Source: an uncultured Gammaproteobacteria bacterium (GTDB taxonomy: Bacteria; Pseudomonadota; Gammaproteobacteria; Pseudomonadales; Litorivicinaceae). Taken from it: a DNA stretch of 64,000 bases. The position numbers and the translations under genes were made by a program. Under the pieces are notes generated by a model that saw only the letters and a program-made list of their open reading frames with translations, made no database searches and was not told where the DNA came from. Location of the stretch: the NCBI GenBank assembly GCA_913042205.1, contig CAJWIY010000002.1:1-64000 (forward strand), given 5' to 3'. The stretch's first letter is position 1, and every line of letters starts with the position of its first letter. Positions 8,898 to 21,804 of this stretch are shown piece by piece.

Positions 8898-9673
8898 CCC
8901 GCATTATAGCCATAACTAACCAGAAAGGCGGTGTTGGAAAAACAACTACCTGCGTGAACCTAGGTGCTACGTTCAGTGAAATGGGCTATCGGGTACTCGT
9001 CGTTGATTTTGACCCTCAGGGCAATACCACCTCGGGGTCCGGTGTATCTAAACAGACTATGGAGTATGACGTCCGTGGATTGCTACTGGGTGAATCATCA
9101 TTTCATGATGTCTGTATTTCTGAAACCGAAGCTGGTTACGATCTTTTGCCCTCAGACATCCAGCTAACGGAAGCTGAAGTAGGGTTGATTAGTAAGCCGC
9201 GAGCGCAATATCGATTGAAAGACGTATTAGAGAGCTCTGCTGATACTTATGACTTTGTAATGATTGATTGCCCGCCAGCGCTGAGTATGCTTACAGTTAA
9301 TGGCCTTATTGCAGCTGATGGTGTAATAGTCCCTGTGCAGTGTGAGTTCTTCGCTCTAGAAGGAATAGCCGCTTTAATGGAAACCATTGATCAAGTTCGT
9401 GCTACACACAACGCAAATCTTGTTATCGATGGCGTTCTTCGTACCATGTACGACCCTAGAACAAGTTTAACTCGCCAGGTTTCGCAGCAATTAGAGAAGT
9501 TTTTCGGTGATCGTGTATTTAAAACCGTAATCCCCCGTAATGTCCGGTTGGCCGAGGCCCCAAGTCATGGCTTACCAGTGTTAAAATACGATCGGTTATC
9601 GAAAGGTGCTTTATCTTATCTCGCATTAGCATCTGAATTAAGAAAACGATTGAACTTGAAGACAGCAGCATGA
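8894..9673 (+). CDS. parA: Chromosome partitioning ATPase ParA (Soj)
   Basis: The 259-residue protein begins with the deviant Walker A motif KGGVGKTTTCVNLG and has the ParA motifs VVDFDPQGN and VMIDCPPALS. As in other chromosomal ParA proteins, ATP-dependent DNA binding would drive origin segregation together with ParB. It starts in a 4-bp ATGA overlap with rsmG and ends in a 4-bp overlap with parB. Its place about 2.5 kb from the proposed origin fits its role. Confidence 0.96.
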   Translation: MTRIIAITNQKGGVGKTTTCVNLGATFSEMGYRVLVVDFDPQGNTTSGSGVSKQTMEYDVRGLLLGESSFHDVCISETEAGYDLLPSDIQLTEAEVGLISKPRAQYRLKDVLESSADTYDFVMIDCPPALSMLTVNGLIAADGVIVPVQCEFFALEGIAALMETIDQVRATHNANLVIDGVLRTMYDPRTSLTRQVSQQLEKFFGDRVFKTVIPRNVRLAEAPSHGLPVLKYDRLSKGALSYLALASELRKRLNLKTAA

Positions 9674-10569
9674 CACAAAAAAAACGCGGCCTAGGGTTTA
9701 ACCCGCTTTTAGGGCTAGATCAATCTACTGTCGACGCTGTCTTGAGCAGAGAGCTTAAAACCGAAAATCGAGAACTGGAAGGTGAGATCGGGGTTGTTCA
9801 TGTGGCAATCGAAAAAGTGGTTCCGAATCCGTTTCAACCTCGCACACGATTCGATGAGTCTGAACTAGACGAGCTAGCTGATTCTATTCGCCAGCACGGC
9901 GTAATGCAGCCGGTTATCTTACGAAGGACTGCGCATCATTACGAATTGATTGCAGGGGAAAGACGCTGGCGAGCAAGTCAAAAAGTTGGTCTTCAGGACA
10001 TCCCCGGAATAATTCGTGACCTCGATGACCAGCAAATTGCGGCACTTGCGCTTATTGAAAATATTCAGCGAGAACAACTGACCGCGATAGAGCAAGCCCG
10101 GGCTTTGGCTCGCATGCGGGATCAATTTGCGATGGATCAAAGCACTTTAGCCGGAATGATTTCATCGAGCCGATCAAATGTCGCAAACCTGTTGCGGTTA
10201 TTGAACCTCTCGCAAGGTGTGCAAACGATGTTAGAAGTGGGAGATCTAGAAATGGGACATGCCCGCGCGCTTTTGCCCCTTCCCGAGAGCATGCAACTGA
10301 AAGCAGCTGAGGATGTGTTGCGGTCTCAGTTATCTGTTAGAGAAACTGAGACGCTTGTTAAGCGCCTTTTGTCTCAAGATTCCACCGTGGCGAAAGGTCG
10401 TATTACAAGAGATCCCGATGTCGATCGTTTAGAAGCGACCTTGTCAGATGAACTTGGGGCCACTGTAAAAATTAAACCAAGAAAGGGTGGAAAAGGTCAT
10501 ATTGTTATAGAATATGGCTCGCTAGACGTTCTTGATGGCATTGTGGATCGCCTAAAAGCGAAGAGTTGA
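9670..10569 (+). CDS. parB: Chromosome partitioning protein ParB (Spo0J)
   Basis: The 299-residue protein has the ParB CTPase/nuclease-fold region with PNPFQPRTRFDESELDELA, the conserved AGERRWRAS box, a helix-turn-helix (STLAGMISSSRSNVANLLR) and a C-terminal dimerisation domain. It normally binds parS sites near the origin and spreads. I found no full parS palindrome in this window by eye. It is cotranscribed with parA through a 4-bp overlap, and 95 bp separate it from atpI. Confidence 0.95.
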   Translation: MTQKKRGLGFNPLLGLDQSTVDAVLSRELKTENRELEGEIGVVHVAIEKVVPNPFQPRTRFDESELDELADSIRQHGVMQPVILRRTAHHYELIAGERRWRASQKVGLQDIPGIIRDLDDQQIAALALIENIQREQLTAIEQARALARMRDQFAMDQSTLAGMISSSRSNVANLLRLLNLSQGVQTMLEVGDLEMGHARALLPLPESMQLKAAEDVLRSQLSVRETETLVKRLLSQDSTVAKGRITRDPDVDRLEATLSDELGATVKIKPRKGGKGHIVIEYGSLDVLDGIVDRLKAKS

Positions 10570-10618
10570 AATGTATACTCTTTTATCCGTTTTAACGATT
10601 AGCATTGATCCTAAACAG

Positions 10619-10648
10619 TTGACTGAATATACTCCCGCGACGTGTTAA
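10619..10648 (+). promoter_or_regulatory. Possible promoter of the ATP synthase operon
   Basis: TTGACT (10619-10624) resembles a sigma-70 -35 element. TGTTAA (10643-10648) is a weak -10 at an 18-bp spacing, matching the consensus at only three of six positions. It lies in the 95-bp gap between parB and atpI, where a promoter for the atp operon is expected. The call rests mostly on position. Confidence 0.35.
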
Positions 10649-10664
10649 TGGGTAAACGCCGTAA

Positions 10665-11039
10665 ATGAAGCACCCAGCAGTCGCTGTTTTTATATTACAA
10701 ACAGCGATTTCAGTGACAGCTTTTGTCATTGGATATGTGTTTGCAGGCTTTGAGTTTGCATCCAATGCGGCGGTAGGCAGTTGTGTTGCGATTGTCCCTC
10801 AAGGGCTCTTTGGGTTTTGGGTCTTTCGTAACCGAGGTGCGCGAAACGCGCGCTTGATTGCCCAGGACCTTTTTACGGGCGAAGGACTAAAGCTAGGTAT
10901 CACCGCAATATTATTTGCGTTGGTTTGCACAAACTTTAACCAACTTGAAATCTTTGCAGTTTTGGTTGGGTTTGTGGCTACGGTCCTGGTAGGACAATTG
11001 AGCATCCCTTTTTTATTGGGCGGAACACGTAAATATTAA
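10665..11039 (+). CDS. atpI: ATP synthase subunit I (assembly protein)
   Basis: This 124-residue hydrophobic protein has about four predicted transmembrane segments and sits at the head of the atp operon, which is the position of atpI. Sequence in this family is poorly conserved, so the call rests on length, topology and order. AtpI assists assembly of the c-ring and the F0 sector. Its stop at 11037-11039 is 12 bp before the preferred atpB ATG. Confidence 0.82.
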   Translation: MKHPAVAVFILQTAISVTAFVIGYVFAGFEFASNAAVGSCVAIVPQGLFGFWVFRNRGARNARLIAQDLFTGEGLKLGITAILFALVCTNFNQLEIFAVLVGFVATVLVGQLSIPFLLGGTRKY

Positions 11040-11873
<834 letters not shown>

Positions 11874-11891
11874 TATAAGTATTTAATTTAA

Positions 11892-12164
<273 letters not shown>

Positions 12165-12210
12165 GACGTCCCGATCCTTTGGATGATTTAACCGACCGCG
12201 AGGTGTAACT

Positions 12211-12681
12211 GTGAATTTAAATCTGACCCTTATCGGGCAGCTCATTGCATTCACGATCTTTGTAGTCTTCTGTATGAAGTATGTCTGGCCTCCCATTTCT
12301 GGAGCACTCGCTGATAGACAGAAAAAGATCGCCGAAGGCCTTGATGCTGCAGACAAAGCGGCCCGAGATCTTGAAAGAGCCAAGTCTCAGATCGAGGATG
12401 AACTGAAGCAAGCGCGCACGCAAGTGACGGAGCTGCTAGAGCAGGCCAATAAAAGATCGTCACAGATCGTCGAAGAAGCGCAGGAAAAAGCGCGACTAGA
12501 GGCTGAAAAAATCATGACCTCAGCTCAGGCTCAAATCGCTCAAGATGCGGCTCAGGCGAGGGAGTCTCTCCGAACCGATGTCGCGAAACTAGCTGTTGCT
12601 GGCGCTGAAAAGGTTCTTGGCGCGTCTGTTGATCAGGCTGCTCACAAAAAATTATTGGCTCAGTTAGCCAAAGAGCTTTAG
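12211..12681 (+). CDS. atpF: ATP synthase F0 subunit b
   Basis: The 156-residue protein has one N-terminal transmembrane helix (ends about residue 28, WPPI) followed by a long charged, alanine-rich helical stalk. The motif [19 protein letters not shown] is typical of subunit b. A dimer forms the peripheral stator linking F0 to F1. The start is a GTG preceded by GAGGTG. It matches E. coli subunit b in length. Confidence 0.95.
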   Translation: MNLNLTLIGQLIAFTIFVVFCMKYVWPPISGALADRQKKIAEGLDAADKAARDLERAKSQIEDELKQARTQVTELLEQANKRSSQIVEEAQEKARLEAEKIMTSAQAQIAQDAAQARESLRTDVAKLAVAGAEKVLGASVDQAAHKKLLAQLAKEL

Positions 12682-12691
12682 GGGGCGACCA

Positions 12692-13231
12692 ATGGCAGAA
12701 CTCACCACGATCGCGAGGCCCTATGCGAAAGCAGTATTTGCATACGCCACAGAAGCAGAAACCCAAACACAGTGGCGTGGATTTTTACAGAGGGCAGCAA
12801 CGGTCACATCAGAGGAAGCGATGGTTGAGGTCCTAAAAAATCCTGCTGTTTCGGCAGAAACTAAGTGCGCGATGATTGCTGATCTGACGAAGGATGTCGA
12901 TGTTGATGGTTCGTTATCGTTGGTAAAGACGTTATCTCATTATGGGCGTCTTTTGGCTTTACCTTCTATTTCGGCTGAATTTGAGATGTTGTTGGCTCAG
13001 GGCGAAAAAGCATTGGAGGTCACCATAACAAGCGCGTTCTCGCTAGAGGACGACGAGGTCCAGCTTTTAGAGTCGAAGTTGAAGAAGCAACATAAGGGAA
13101 AAATCATTCGTATTCAGACCGCTGTGGATCAGTCGTTGATTGGCGGTTTTGAGATTCGATCGAGTGACACTGTAATTGATGCGACGGTGCGCGGCCGGCT
13201 TTCGAAGATTGCCGAGTCGCTGACCGCTTAA
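12692..13231 (+). CDS. atpH: ATP synthase F1 subunit delta
   Basis: The 179-residue soluble protein begins TIARPYAKAVFAYA, the standard delta-subunit start, and ends with the conserved IGGFEIRSSDTVIDATVRGRL region. Delta caps the alpha3beta3 hexamer and holds the b-subunit stator. It lies 10 bp after atpF and 27 bp before atpA, in the normal operon order. Confidence 0.95.
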   Translation: MAELTTIARPYAKAVFAYATEAETQTQWRGFLQRAATVTSEEAMVEVLKNPAVSAETKCAMIADLTKDVDVDGSLSLVKTLSHYGRLLALPSISAEFEMLLAQGEKALEVTITSAFSLEDDEVQLLESKLKKQHKGKIIRIQTAVDQSLIGGFEIRSSDTVIDATVRGRLSKIAESLTA

Positions 13232-13258
13232 GCAAAGAGAATTTGAAAGGAAAGTTTC

Positions 13259-14803
13259 ATGGATCAATTGAATCCTTCTGAGATTAGCGAACTGATAAAG
13301 CAGCGCATCGCGAAAGCGGACATTGCTGTCTCAGCAAAAAATGAGGGAACGATAGTCTCTGTTTCAGACGGTATTGTTCGTATCTATGGTCTTGCCGAAG
13401 TTATGTATGGTGAGATGATTGAATTCGATGGCGGCACCTATGGCATGGCTCTGAACCTTGAGCGCGATTCAGTAGGCGCGGTCGTCCTTGGCGATTATCA
13501 GAAACTTGCGGAAGGGCAAACTGCGCGGTGTACGGGTCGTATCCTCGAGGTTCCAGTTGGAAACGGTCTATTGGGCCGGGTGGTCGATGCTTTAGGTAAC
13601 CCAATCGATGGGAAAGGCGATATTGATTCTGATGAGACAGATGCAATCGAGAAAGTTGCCCCGGGCGTTATCGCCCGCCAATCTGTAGATCAGCCGGTTC
13701 AGACCGGACTAAAGGCGATTGACTCTATGGTCCCGATTGGGCGCGGCCAGCGAGAATTGATAATTGGTGACCGTCAGACTGGTAAAACCGCCGTCGCTAT
13801 TGATGCGATCATCAACCAAAAAGGCACCGGTGTTAAGTGTATCTATGTCGCGATTGGTCAGAAGCAATCATCGATAGCGTCGGTTGTTCGTAAACTCGAA
13901 GAACATGGTGCTATGGAACATACAATTATTGTTGCCGCTGGTGCAGCTGACCCAGCGTCGATGCAATTCTTAGCGCCATTTTCAGGCTGCACAATGGGCG
14001 AATATTTTCGTGATCGTGGTGAAGACGCGTTGATTGTGTATGACGATTTGTCAAAACAAGCTGTTGCTTATCGTCAGATTTCCTTACTTCTTCGACGCCC
14101 ACCGGGGCGAGAGGCCTATCCTGGCGACGTTTTTTATCTGCACTCACGCCTGCTAGAGCGCGCGGCGCGAGTGAACGCAGACTACGTTGAGCAATTCACC
14201 GGTGGGAAAGTGAAGGGTCAAACTGGTTCTTTGACAGCATTGCCGATTATTGAGACTCAAGCTGGTGACGTCTCTGCTTTTGTACCAACCAACGTAATTT
14301 CTATCACAGATGGTCAGATCTTCCTTGAGACAAATCTTTTCAACTCCGGTATTCGTCCGGCGATGAATGCAGGTATTTCAGTATCACGGGTCGGTGGTGC
14401 GGCCCAGACAAAGGTTGTGAAAAAGCTTGGCGGTGGCATCCGTCTGGCGCTAGCGCAGTACCGAGAGTTAGCAGCGTTTGCTCAGTTTGCGTCTGATCTG
14501 GACGATGCCACGCGTAAACAGCTCGAGCACGGGCAGCGCGTAACAGAGCTGATGAAGCAAAAGCAATATAGTCCTTTGTCGGTCGCAGAAATGGGCATAG
14601 TACTTTTCGTCGCAAACGAGGGGTATCTGGATGATGTTGATGTGACAAAGGTTGTTGCCTTTGAAGCAGCATTGCTTGACTACTTCAACTCAGAGAATTC
14701 CGCGCTGCGTGACGAAATTAATGAGTCAGGGGACTATAGCGATGATATTGCGGCGAAGCTTAAAGCTTGTGTCGAATCTTTCAAATCATCTCGGACCTTC
14801 TGA
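13259..14803 (+). CDS. atpA: ATP synthase F1 subunit alpha
   Basis: The 514-residue protein has the alpha-subunit P-loop [15 protein letters not shown] at about residues 170-185. The family motifs [11 protein letters not shown] and SISRVGG-like ([12 protein letters not shown]) are also present. Alpha provides the non-catalytic nucleotide sites of F1. An AAAGGAAAG ribosome-binding site precedes the ATG. Length is the same as in E. coli within a residue or so. Confidence 0.98.
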   Translation: MDQLNPSEISELIKQRIAKADIAVSAKNEGTIVSVSDGIVRIYGLAEVMYGEMIEFDGGTYGMALNLERDSVGAVVLGDYQKLAEGQTARCTGRILEVPVGNGLLGRVVDALGNPIDGKGDIDSDETDAIEKVAPGVIARQSVDQPVQTGLKAIDSMVPIGRGQRELIIGDRQTGKTAVAIDAIINQKGTGVKCIYVAIGQKQSSIASVVRKLEEHGAMEHTIIVAAGAADPASMQFLAPFSGCTMGEYFRDRGEDALIVYDDLSKQAVAYRQISLLLRRPPGREAYPGDVFYLHSRLLERAARVNADYVEQFTGGKVKGQTGSLTALPIIETQAGDVSAFVPTNVISITDGQIFLETNLFNSGIRPAMNAGISVSRVGGAAQTKVVKKLGGGIRLALAQYRELAAFAQFASDLDDATRKQLEHGQRVTELMKQKQYSPLSVAEMGIVLFVANEGYLDDVDVTKVVAFEAALLDYFNSENSALRDEINESGDYSDDIAAKLKACVESFKSSRTF

Positions 14804-14829
14804 AGGTCGGGTAAGAAAGGAGCACTGGC

Positions 14830-17104
<2,275 letters not shown>

Positions 17105-17115
17105 GGGATTGTCTC

Positions 17116-17538
17116 ATGACAGATACCATGAAGTGTAAAGTCGTATCGGCAGAGCAAGCGCTCTTTGAGGGTGACGTTCGCATGGTTATAGCATCAGGTG
17201 ATTTGGGAGACCTCGGTATAACGCCTGGGCATGCCCCGTTGATCACCTCCCTCAAGGCTGGACCTGTTAGGGTTGTTTTTGAGAACGGTGACGACGAACT
17301 TTTGTTCGTTTCGGGTGGCTTTCTTGAAGTCATCCCTTCTCAAATTACGATTTTAGCTGATACGGCAGAGCGCGCGGAGAATTTGGATGAGGCAGCCGCG
17401 CTTCGCGCGCAAGAAGAGGCGAAGCGGCTTCTTAACGAACAACAGTCTGAGTTTGATCACTCAAGGGCGGCTGTTGAGTTGGCTGAAGCGGTTGCGCGCT
17501 TACGCGTAATCCAGCAGTTGCGCCAGCGCCGTGCTTAA
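17116..17538 (+). CDS. atpC: ATP synthase F1 subunit epsilon
   Basis: The 140-residue protein has the epsilon beta-sandwich region (GDLGDLGITPGHAPLIT, FVSGGFLEV) and a C-terminal helical hairpin rich in Ala, Glu and Arg. The helical part can inhibit ATP hydrolysis. It is the last atp gene, and its end overlaps the GTG start of glmU by 8 bp, so glmU probably shares the transcript. Confidence 0.95.
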   Translation: MTDTMKCKVVSAEQALFEGDVRMVIASGDLGDLGITPGHAPLITSLKAGPVRVVFENGDDELLFVSGGFLEVIPSQITILADTAERAENLDEAAALRAQEEAKRLLNEQQSEFDHSRAAVELAEAVARLRVIQQLRQRRA

Positions 17539-18901
17539 CATAGTTATTCTGGCTGCTGGAAGAGGCAGCCGGATGAACTCTTCCATACCCAAAGTCCTGC
17601 ATCACCTCGCGGGAGAGCCATTGCTAGGGTATGTCATTCGGATAGCTCAGCAATTGACCGATCAATATGGTGGAACGGTCCGGGTTGTAACAGGCTTTGC
17701 CTCAGATCAAGTCGATCCCTACGTTGAAAGCTTAGGTCTTGAGGCGGTTCATCAGACCGAGCAGCTCGGCACTGGCCATGCACTTCAGACTGCTCTCGAT
17801 CGACATTTAATTGGGTATCAGACACTCGTCTTGTATGGGGACGTCCCGCTAGTTCGCCTGGCTGATCTTGAATCCCTTCTAAAAGCTGGATCAAAGTCGC
17901 TTGCAGTTTTAACTGCGACGGTTCCGGATCCAAGCGGATATGGCCGAATCATCCGCGACGAGAACAATTCGATCATCGGTATTGTTGAGCACCAAGACGC
18001 CACTGAACAACAACGCAGCATTTCAGAGATCAATAGCGGAATCTACGCTGCACCAACAGCCCTATTTAACGAATTACTTCCGCACCTTGCGAACGAAAAT
18101 TCACAAGGTGAATATTATCTGACGGATTGTGTTCAGTTGAGTGTCAGCGCTGGACACCAGGTTACCGGGGTGACGGGGTCGGAGACTTCAGTTATGGGCG
18201 TGAATGATTTGGTTCAGTTAGCAGAACTCAACCAAATGGTCCAAGCAGATCGTCGAGAGGCGTTAATGCGTTCAGGTGTCAGCCTGGTTGATCCCAGCAC
18301 CGTATTTATAAATGGACCCACCATAGATATCGGGTCCGACACAGTTATAGAGCCACAAGTGACACTGAATTCCCCAGTTATAATTGGACATAACGTAACG
18401 ATCGGATTTGGGTCTCATTTGACCGACGCTAATATTGGGGACAATACTGAAATAAAGCCTTACACAGTGGTCGAGTCGGCAAGTATTGGAAGCCAAGCGA
18501 TAGTTGGTCCATTTGCGCGGTTGCGCCCTGGCACGACTTTATCTGACGCCGCACATGTTGGTAATTTTTGTGAGATTAAAAACGCCTCGGTGGGCGAAGG
18601 ATCAAAAGTTAATCACCTCGCTTACATTGGTGATGCGACGATGGGCAGCGACGTTAATATTGGTGCGGGGACCATTACTTGTAATTATGACGGCGCAAGT
18701 AAGAACAAAACGACCATCGGTAATGATGTCTTTATTGGATCGAATACGAGCCTTATCGCGCCAGTAGCTCTAGCAGATGGTGTAACAACGGGTGCCGGTT
18801 CGGTCATCACCATGGATGTTGAGGCGGGTAAGCTTGCGTTGTCACGGTCGAAACAAATTAATGTTGAGGGCTATAAACGGCCCAAGAAGTCCAAGGACTA
18901 G
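17531..18901 (+). CDS. glmU: Bifunctional GlcNAc-1-phosphate uridyltransferase / glucosamine-1-phosphate acetyltransferase
   Basis: The 456-residue enzyme has an N-terminal nucleotidyltransferase domain (ILAAGRGSRM, YGDVPL, INSGIY). A C-terminal left-handed beta-helix of hexapeptide repeats follows from about residue 250 (ADG, NIGAGTITCNYDG, KTTIGNDVFIGS). It makes UDP-GlcNAc for peptidoglycan and lipopolysaccharide. It starts with GTG inside the end of atpC; this gives the normal glmU N terminus. glmS follows after 3 bp, so the two steps of one pathway are cotranscribed. Confidence 0.97.
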   Translation: MLNIVILAAGRGSRMNSSIPKVLHHLAGEPLLGYVIRIAQQLTDQYGGTVRVVTGFASDQVDPYVESLGLEAVHQTEQLGTGHALQTALDRHLIGYQTLVLYGDVPLVRLADLESLLKAGSKSLAVLTATVPDPSGYGRIIRDENNSIIGIVEHQDATEQQRSISEINSGIYAAPTALFNELLPHLANENSQGEYYLTDCVQLSVSAGHQVTGVTGSETSVMGVNDLVQLAELNQMVQADRREALMRSGVSLVDPSTVFINGPTIDIGSDTVIEPQVTLNSPVIIGHNVTIGFGSHLTDANIGDNTEIKPYTVVESASIGSQAIVGPFARLRPGTTLSDAAHVGNFCEIKNASVGEGSKVNHLAYIGDATMGSDVNIGAGTITCNYDGASKNKTTIGNDVFIGSNTSLIAPVALADGVTTGAGSVITMDVEAGKLALSRSKQINVEGYKRPKKSKD

Positions 18902-18904
18902 TAT

Positions 18905-20725
18905 ATGTGTGGCATTGTTGCGGCCATAGCCGAGCGCTCTGTTCAATCAATCCTGATAGAGGGACTAAAGCGACTCGAGTATCGCGGATATGATTCTGCA
19001 GGTGTTGCTTTGGTGCATTCCGGCCAGATTGAATGCACCAGAGCTAAGGGCAAGGTCGCTGAGCTGGAGAAACTGATATCTGATTCCAAAGCGAGTCAGG
19101 GTGTTGCTCACACTCGGTGGGCTACCCATGGAGTTCCCAGTGTCCGAAATGCGCACCCCCAATGCTCCGGAAGATTCGCGGTCGTACACAACGGCATTAT
19201 TGAAAATTACGAGGCCCTCAAAATTCGCCTCGTATCGCATGGCTATGCTTTCGAATCGGACACTGACACAGAAACAATTGCACATCTTCTTCATCTTGAA
19301 AGCCAGACAGAGGAATCATTTGATAGCATCGTTGATGCTGTTATCTCTCAACTAGACGGTGCGTTTGCGCTTGCCATTATTGATGAGCAGACACCAAATG
19401 TCATTTGGGCGGCTAGACAAGGCAGCCCGCTGGTAATTGGTGTTGGCCACGGGGAACACTTTGTCGGTTCAGATCAGTTGGCCTTATTACATGTTACGGA
19501 CCGGTTTGTGTATCTAGAAGAGGGTGACCGTGCGCGACTAACCGCGCAATCATTTGAGGTCTTTAGTCCGGACGGAATCGTTGTGCAAAGGCCAATAAAA
19601 CAGGCCTCCGCTTCCAACGAGCAAGTATCTAAGGGCTCCTATCGACATTTTATGGCCAAGGAAATACACGAACAACCTGAGGCTGTTTACGCATCCTTAG
19701 TTGGGCGTTTGGGTAAAGACCGGTTACTCAGTGGAATTCTTGGGCCAAATAGTGATGCGCTGTTACGAGATGCACAGGCAGTCCAAATCGTTGCTTGCGG
19801 AACCAGCTACCACGCCGGTCTGGTCGCAAAGTATTGGATAGAGAACTTGGTAGGCATTCCGTGTCAAGTGGAAATTGCCAGCGAATACCGTTACCGGAGA
19901 GTAGTCACCTTACCGAAAACTCTTTGGATTTCTATATCACAGTCGGGTGAGACAGCGGATGTGCTTTCGGCTCTCCGCCATATTGATAGAACGCAAGTGT
20001 CAGCAACACTCGCAATATGTAATGTTGCTACCTCAAGCTTGGTTCGTGAGACAGATCTTGCATTGTTGACTGAGGCAGGGCCTGAAATAGGCGTCGCGAG
20101 TACAAAAGCATTTACGACCCAGCTCACAGTTCTACTTCTGTTGTCAGGGTTACTGGCTAAAACAAGAAATATCGCGCAATTTGACGAGTCTCAAGTTGTT
20201 GGGCTGTTGCGTTCATTACCTAACTTGTTGACAGGGGTTCTAGCGATAGAAACACAAATAAAAAAAATCGCGGAACAATTTGTTGATAAGCAACACACGT
20301 TATTCTTGGGTCGTGGCACCATGAATCCTATCGCTATGGAGGGCGCCCTGAAACTTAAGGAGCTCTCATATATCCACGCAGAGGCTTATCCGGCAGGTGA
20401 ACTGAAGCATGGACCGTTAGCCTTAGTGGATGAGGACATGCCCATCGTTGCGGTTGCTCCGAATGATGAGCTAGTTGAAAAGCTTCGTTCTAATCTTTCG
20501 GAGGTAAAGGCTCGTGGTGGACAGCTCTTTGTCTTTGCCGACTTTATTGTGGCTACAGAATCTGCTGGGGAGGTCACAGAATGTGTGATTCCTGAAACGG
20601 ATCCTCTAATTGCGCCAATTGTTTTTGCCGTACCCCTACAGATGCTGGCGTACCACATCGCTGTGCTGCGCGGTACCGATGTGGATCAGCCGCGTAACTT
20701 GGCGAAGTCAGTTACAGTCGAGTGA
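18905..20725 (+). CDS. glmS: Glutamine--fructose-6-phosphate aminotransferase (isomerizing)
   Basis: The 606-residue enzyme starts MCGIVAAIAERSV with the catalytic Cys of a class-II glutamine amidotransferase domain. Two SIS sugar-isomerase domains follow (VACGTSYHAGLVAKYWIE, SQSGETADVL, GRGTMNPIAMEGALKLKEL). The C terminus PRNLAKSVTVE is the highly conserved segment whose DNA is the TnsD recognition site of Tn7. It makes glucosamine-6-phosphate, the entry to UDP-GlcNAc. No clear terminator follows it. Confidence 0.97.
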   Translation: MCGIVAAIAERSVQSILIEGLKRLEYRGYDSAGVALVHSGQIECTRAKGKVAELEKLISDSKASQGVAHTRWATHGVPSVRNAHPQCSGRFAVVHNGIIENYEALKIRLVSHGYAFESDTDTETIAHLLHLESQTEESFDSIVDAVISQLDGAFALAIIDEQTPNVIWAARQGSPLVIGVGHGEHFVGSDQLALLHVTDRFVYLEEGDRARLTAQSFEVFSPDGIVVQRPIKQASASNEQVSKGSYRHFMAKEIHEQPEAVYASLVGRLGKDRLLSGILGPNSDALLRDAQAVQIVACGTSYHAGLVAKYWIENLVGIPCQVEIASEYRYRRVVTLPKTLWISISQSGETADVLSALRHIDRTQVSATLAICNVATSSLVRETDLALLTEAGPEIGVASTKAFTTQLTVLLLLSGLLAKTRNIAQFDESQVVGLLRSLPNLLTGVLAIETQIKKIAEQFVDKQHTLFLGRGTMNPIAMEGALKLKELSYIHAEAYPAGELKHGPLALVDEDMPIVAVAPNDELVEKLRSNLSEVKARGGQLFVFADFIVATESAGEVTECVIPETDPLIAPIVFAVPLQMLAYHIAVLRGTDVDQPRNLAKSVTVE

Positions 20726-20973
20726 ATTTGATTACATAAAAAACTTTGAATTTAACGTTACATTGGGTCTCAAAGTTGATGTGTATACCAAATCACTCAC
20801 CATCCAGACTTTGCGATGCTACAAGAGACAAGTCCTTTGCCTCAAAAAAGGTAACGCTACTATGAGAACTACAATCAAGAAATCAAATCAAAAGGTTTCT
20901 ATTCTAGGAGTCAAAACCACATACCAATTAAAATGAAATCTGATGATACTTGGAAAAGTGAAGAGATAACGAT
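20726..20973. other. AT-rich gap downstream of glmS (attTn7-equivalent position)
   Basis: This 248-bp gap directly follows the glmS stop, where Tn7-family elements insert in other bacteria. It contains an 8-bp inverted repeat AACTTTGA / TCAAAGTT (20742-20749 and 20770-20777) with a 20-nt loop and no T-run. A 24-codon ATG ORF (20862-20936) has a possible AAGGT site, but nothing supports it as a gene. No recognisable Tn7 ends or transposase were seen. Confidence 0.5.
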
Positions 20974-21642
20974 TTGAGTCAAGAAAGGTCACAGGAGGGT
21001 ATTCAAAAACTATCAGAGCATCATCCTCTTGTAATTGAGGGGATGGGTGGATACGACACCAGAGATCCTGTAATGATTGCCTCAACAATTCACAAACAAC
21101 TTAGAAAGCATTGGGAAATAACCCCACCACGAAAACCTCTGATTCTTGTGACGCAGGGCGATCCTCTCGAAGAGAGAGGTATTTCTGCAATCACACGCAT
21201 AATGAGTGACCGTCTTAGTGTTCCTCGGATTCTTGTTTACCTCGATCCTTCAATTGCTTCATATCATGCACCAAACGCTGATCGATATAGGGTCTCGCAT
21301 GAGATTTCTTTCTCGGCTTTAAAGGATCGATTACATCGAGAAGACCAGCACATTGTGTCAGCGATTACGAAAGTCGTTGATGAGTATTTGCAGACTAAGA
21401 CTGCGAAACGACTTGCAGAAGGAAAGGATAAACTTCCTGATTACTATCGGAATTTCGCATTGCTTCAGGAAATTAACAAAGTTGCTTGTAAGAAGATCTC
21501 CGGTGAGTTAACCGTTGCGCACACCAGTAGTGTGTTGAGCGAGTATTCAGTATCCAGTTTCTATCGTGTCGGATTAGATCTGGGACTGATCGACTCATCA
21601 GAAGTCGTCCCATTTCCTATCGATACCAACATTTCTCGTTGA
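20974..21642 (+). CDS. Hypothetical protein, 222 residues, no recognised family
   Basis: I do not recognise this protein. It must start at the TTG at 20974: an in-frame TGA lies 15 bp upstream, no other start lies between, and a purine-rich GAAGAGA sits about 7 bp before it. The N-terminal half contains VIEGMGGYDTRDP and alternating hydrophobic strands (PLILVTQGDP, RILVYLDP) suggesting an alpha/beta fold. The C-terminal half is helical and charged. There is no signal peptide or transmembrane segment. It is the first gene of the small-gene cluster after glmS and converges on the XRE unit. Confidence 0.75.
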   Translation: MSQERSQEGIQKLSEHHPLVIEGMGGYDTRDPVMIASTIHKQLRKHWEITPPRKPLILVTQGDPLEERGISAITRIMSDRLSVPRILVYLDPSIASYHAPNADRYRVSHEISFSALKDRLHREDQHIVSAITKVVDEYLQTKTAKRLAEGKDKLPDYYRNFALLQEINKVACKKISGELTVAHTSSVLSEYSVSSFYRVGLDLGLIDSSEVVPFPIDTNISR

Positions 21643-21675
21643 TCTAAGATTCATTTTTATTTGATGTGGTTGGTA

Positions 21676-21804
21676 TCAATAATTTTTTTGTTTGCGGCGG
21701 AGTGCAAGCAGACCCTTTTTTAGAGTTTCCTCACGCAGATCCAATTTTGTTTGAAAAACAGAGTTGTCACCGACTCCATCAAATGGATGTGTTTCAGTCT
21801 TCAT
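21676..21804 (-). CDS. Small ORF, 42 residues, overlapping the XRE regulator
   Basis: On the minus strand an ATG at 21804 opens a 42-codon frame beginning MKTETHPFDGVGDNSVF and ending in a basic tail (LALRRKQKNY). It overlaps the end of the XRE gene by 11 bp, and an AAGGATGG motif lies about 8 bp upstream, so coupling to the regulator is plausible. The N-terminal half is acidic/neutral and the C-terminal half strongly basic and probably helical. No family is recognised. It could be a regulator partner, or a chance ORF; conservation would decide. Confidence 0.5.
   Translation of the reverse strand: MKTETHPFDGVGDNSVFQTKLDLREETLKKGLLALRRKQKNY

Noticed and set aside
8894..10569. parS site near parAB
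   Set aside because: I looked for the palindrome GTTTCACGTGAAAC and found no full match anywhere in the window. The half-match GTTTCACGT at about 58003 lacks the second arm and is inside the phoU end.
20742..20777. 8-bp inverted repeat after glmS as terminator
   Set aside because: The loop is 20 nt, the stem is AT-rich and no T-run follows, so termination is doubtful.
20862..20936. 24-codon ORF (MRTTIKKSNQ...) before the 222-residue gene
   Set aside because: Possible AAGGT site, but too short and without any other support. Kept only as a note in the gap entry.
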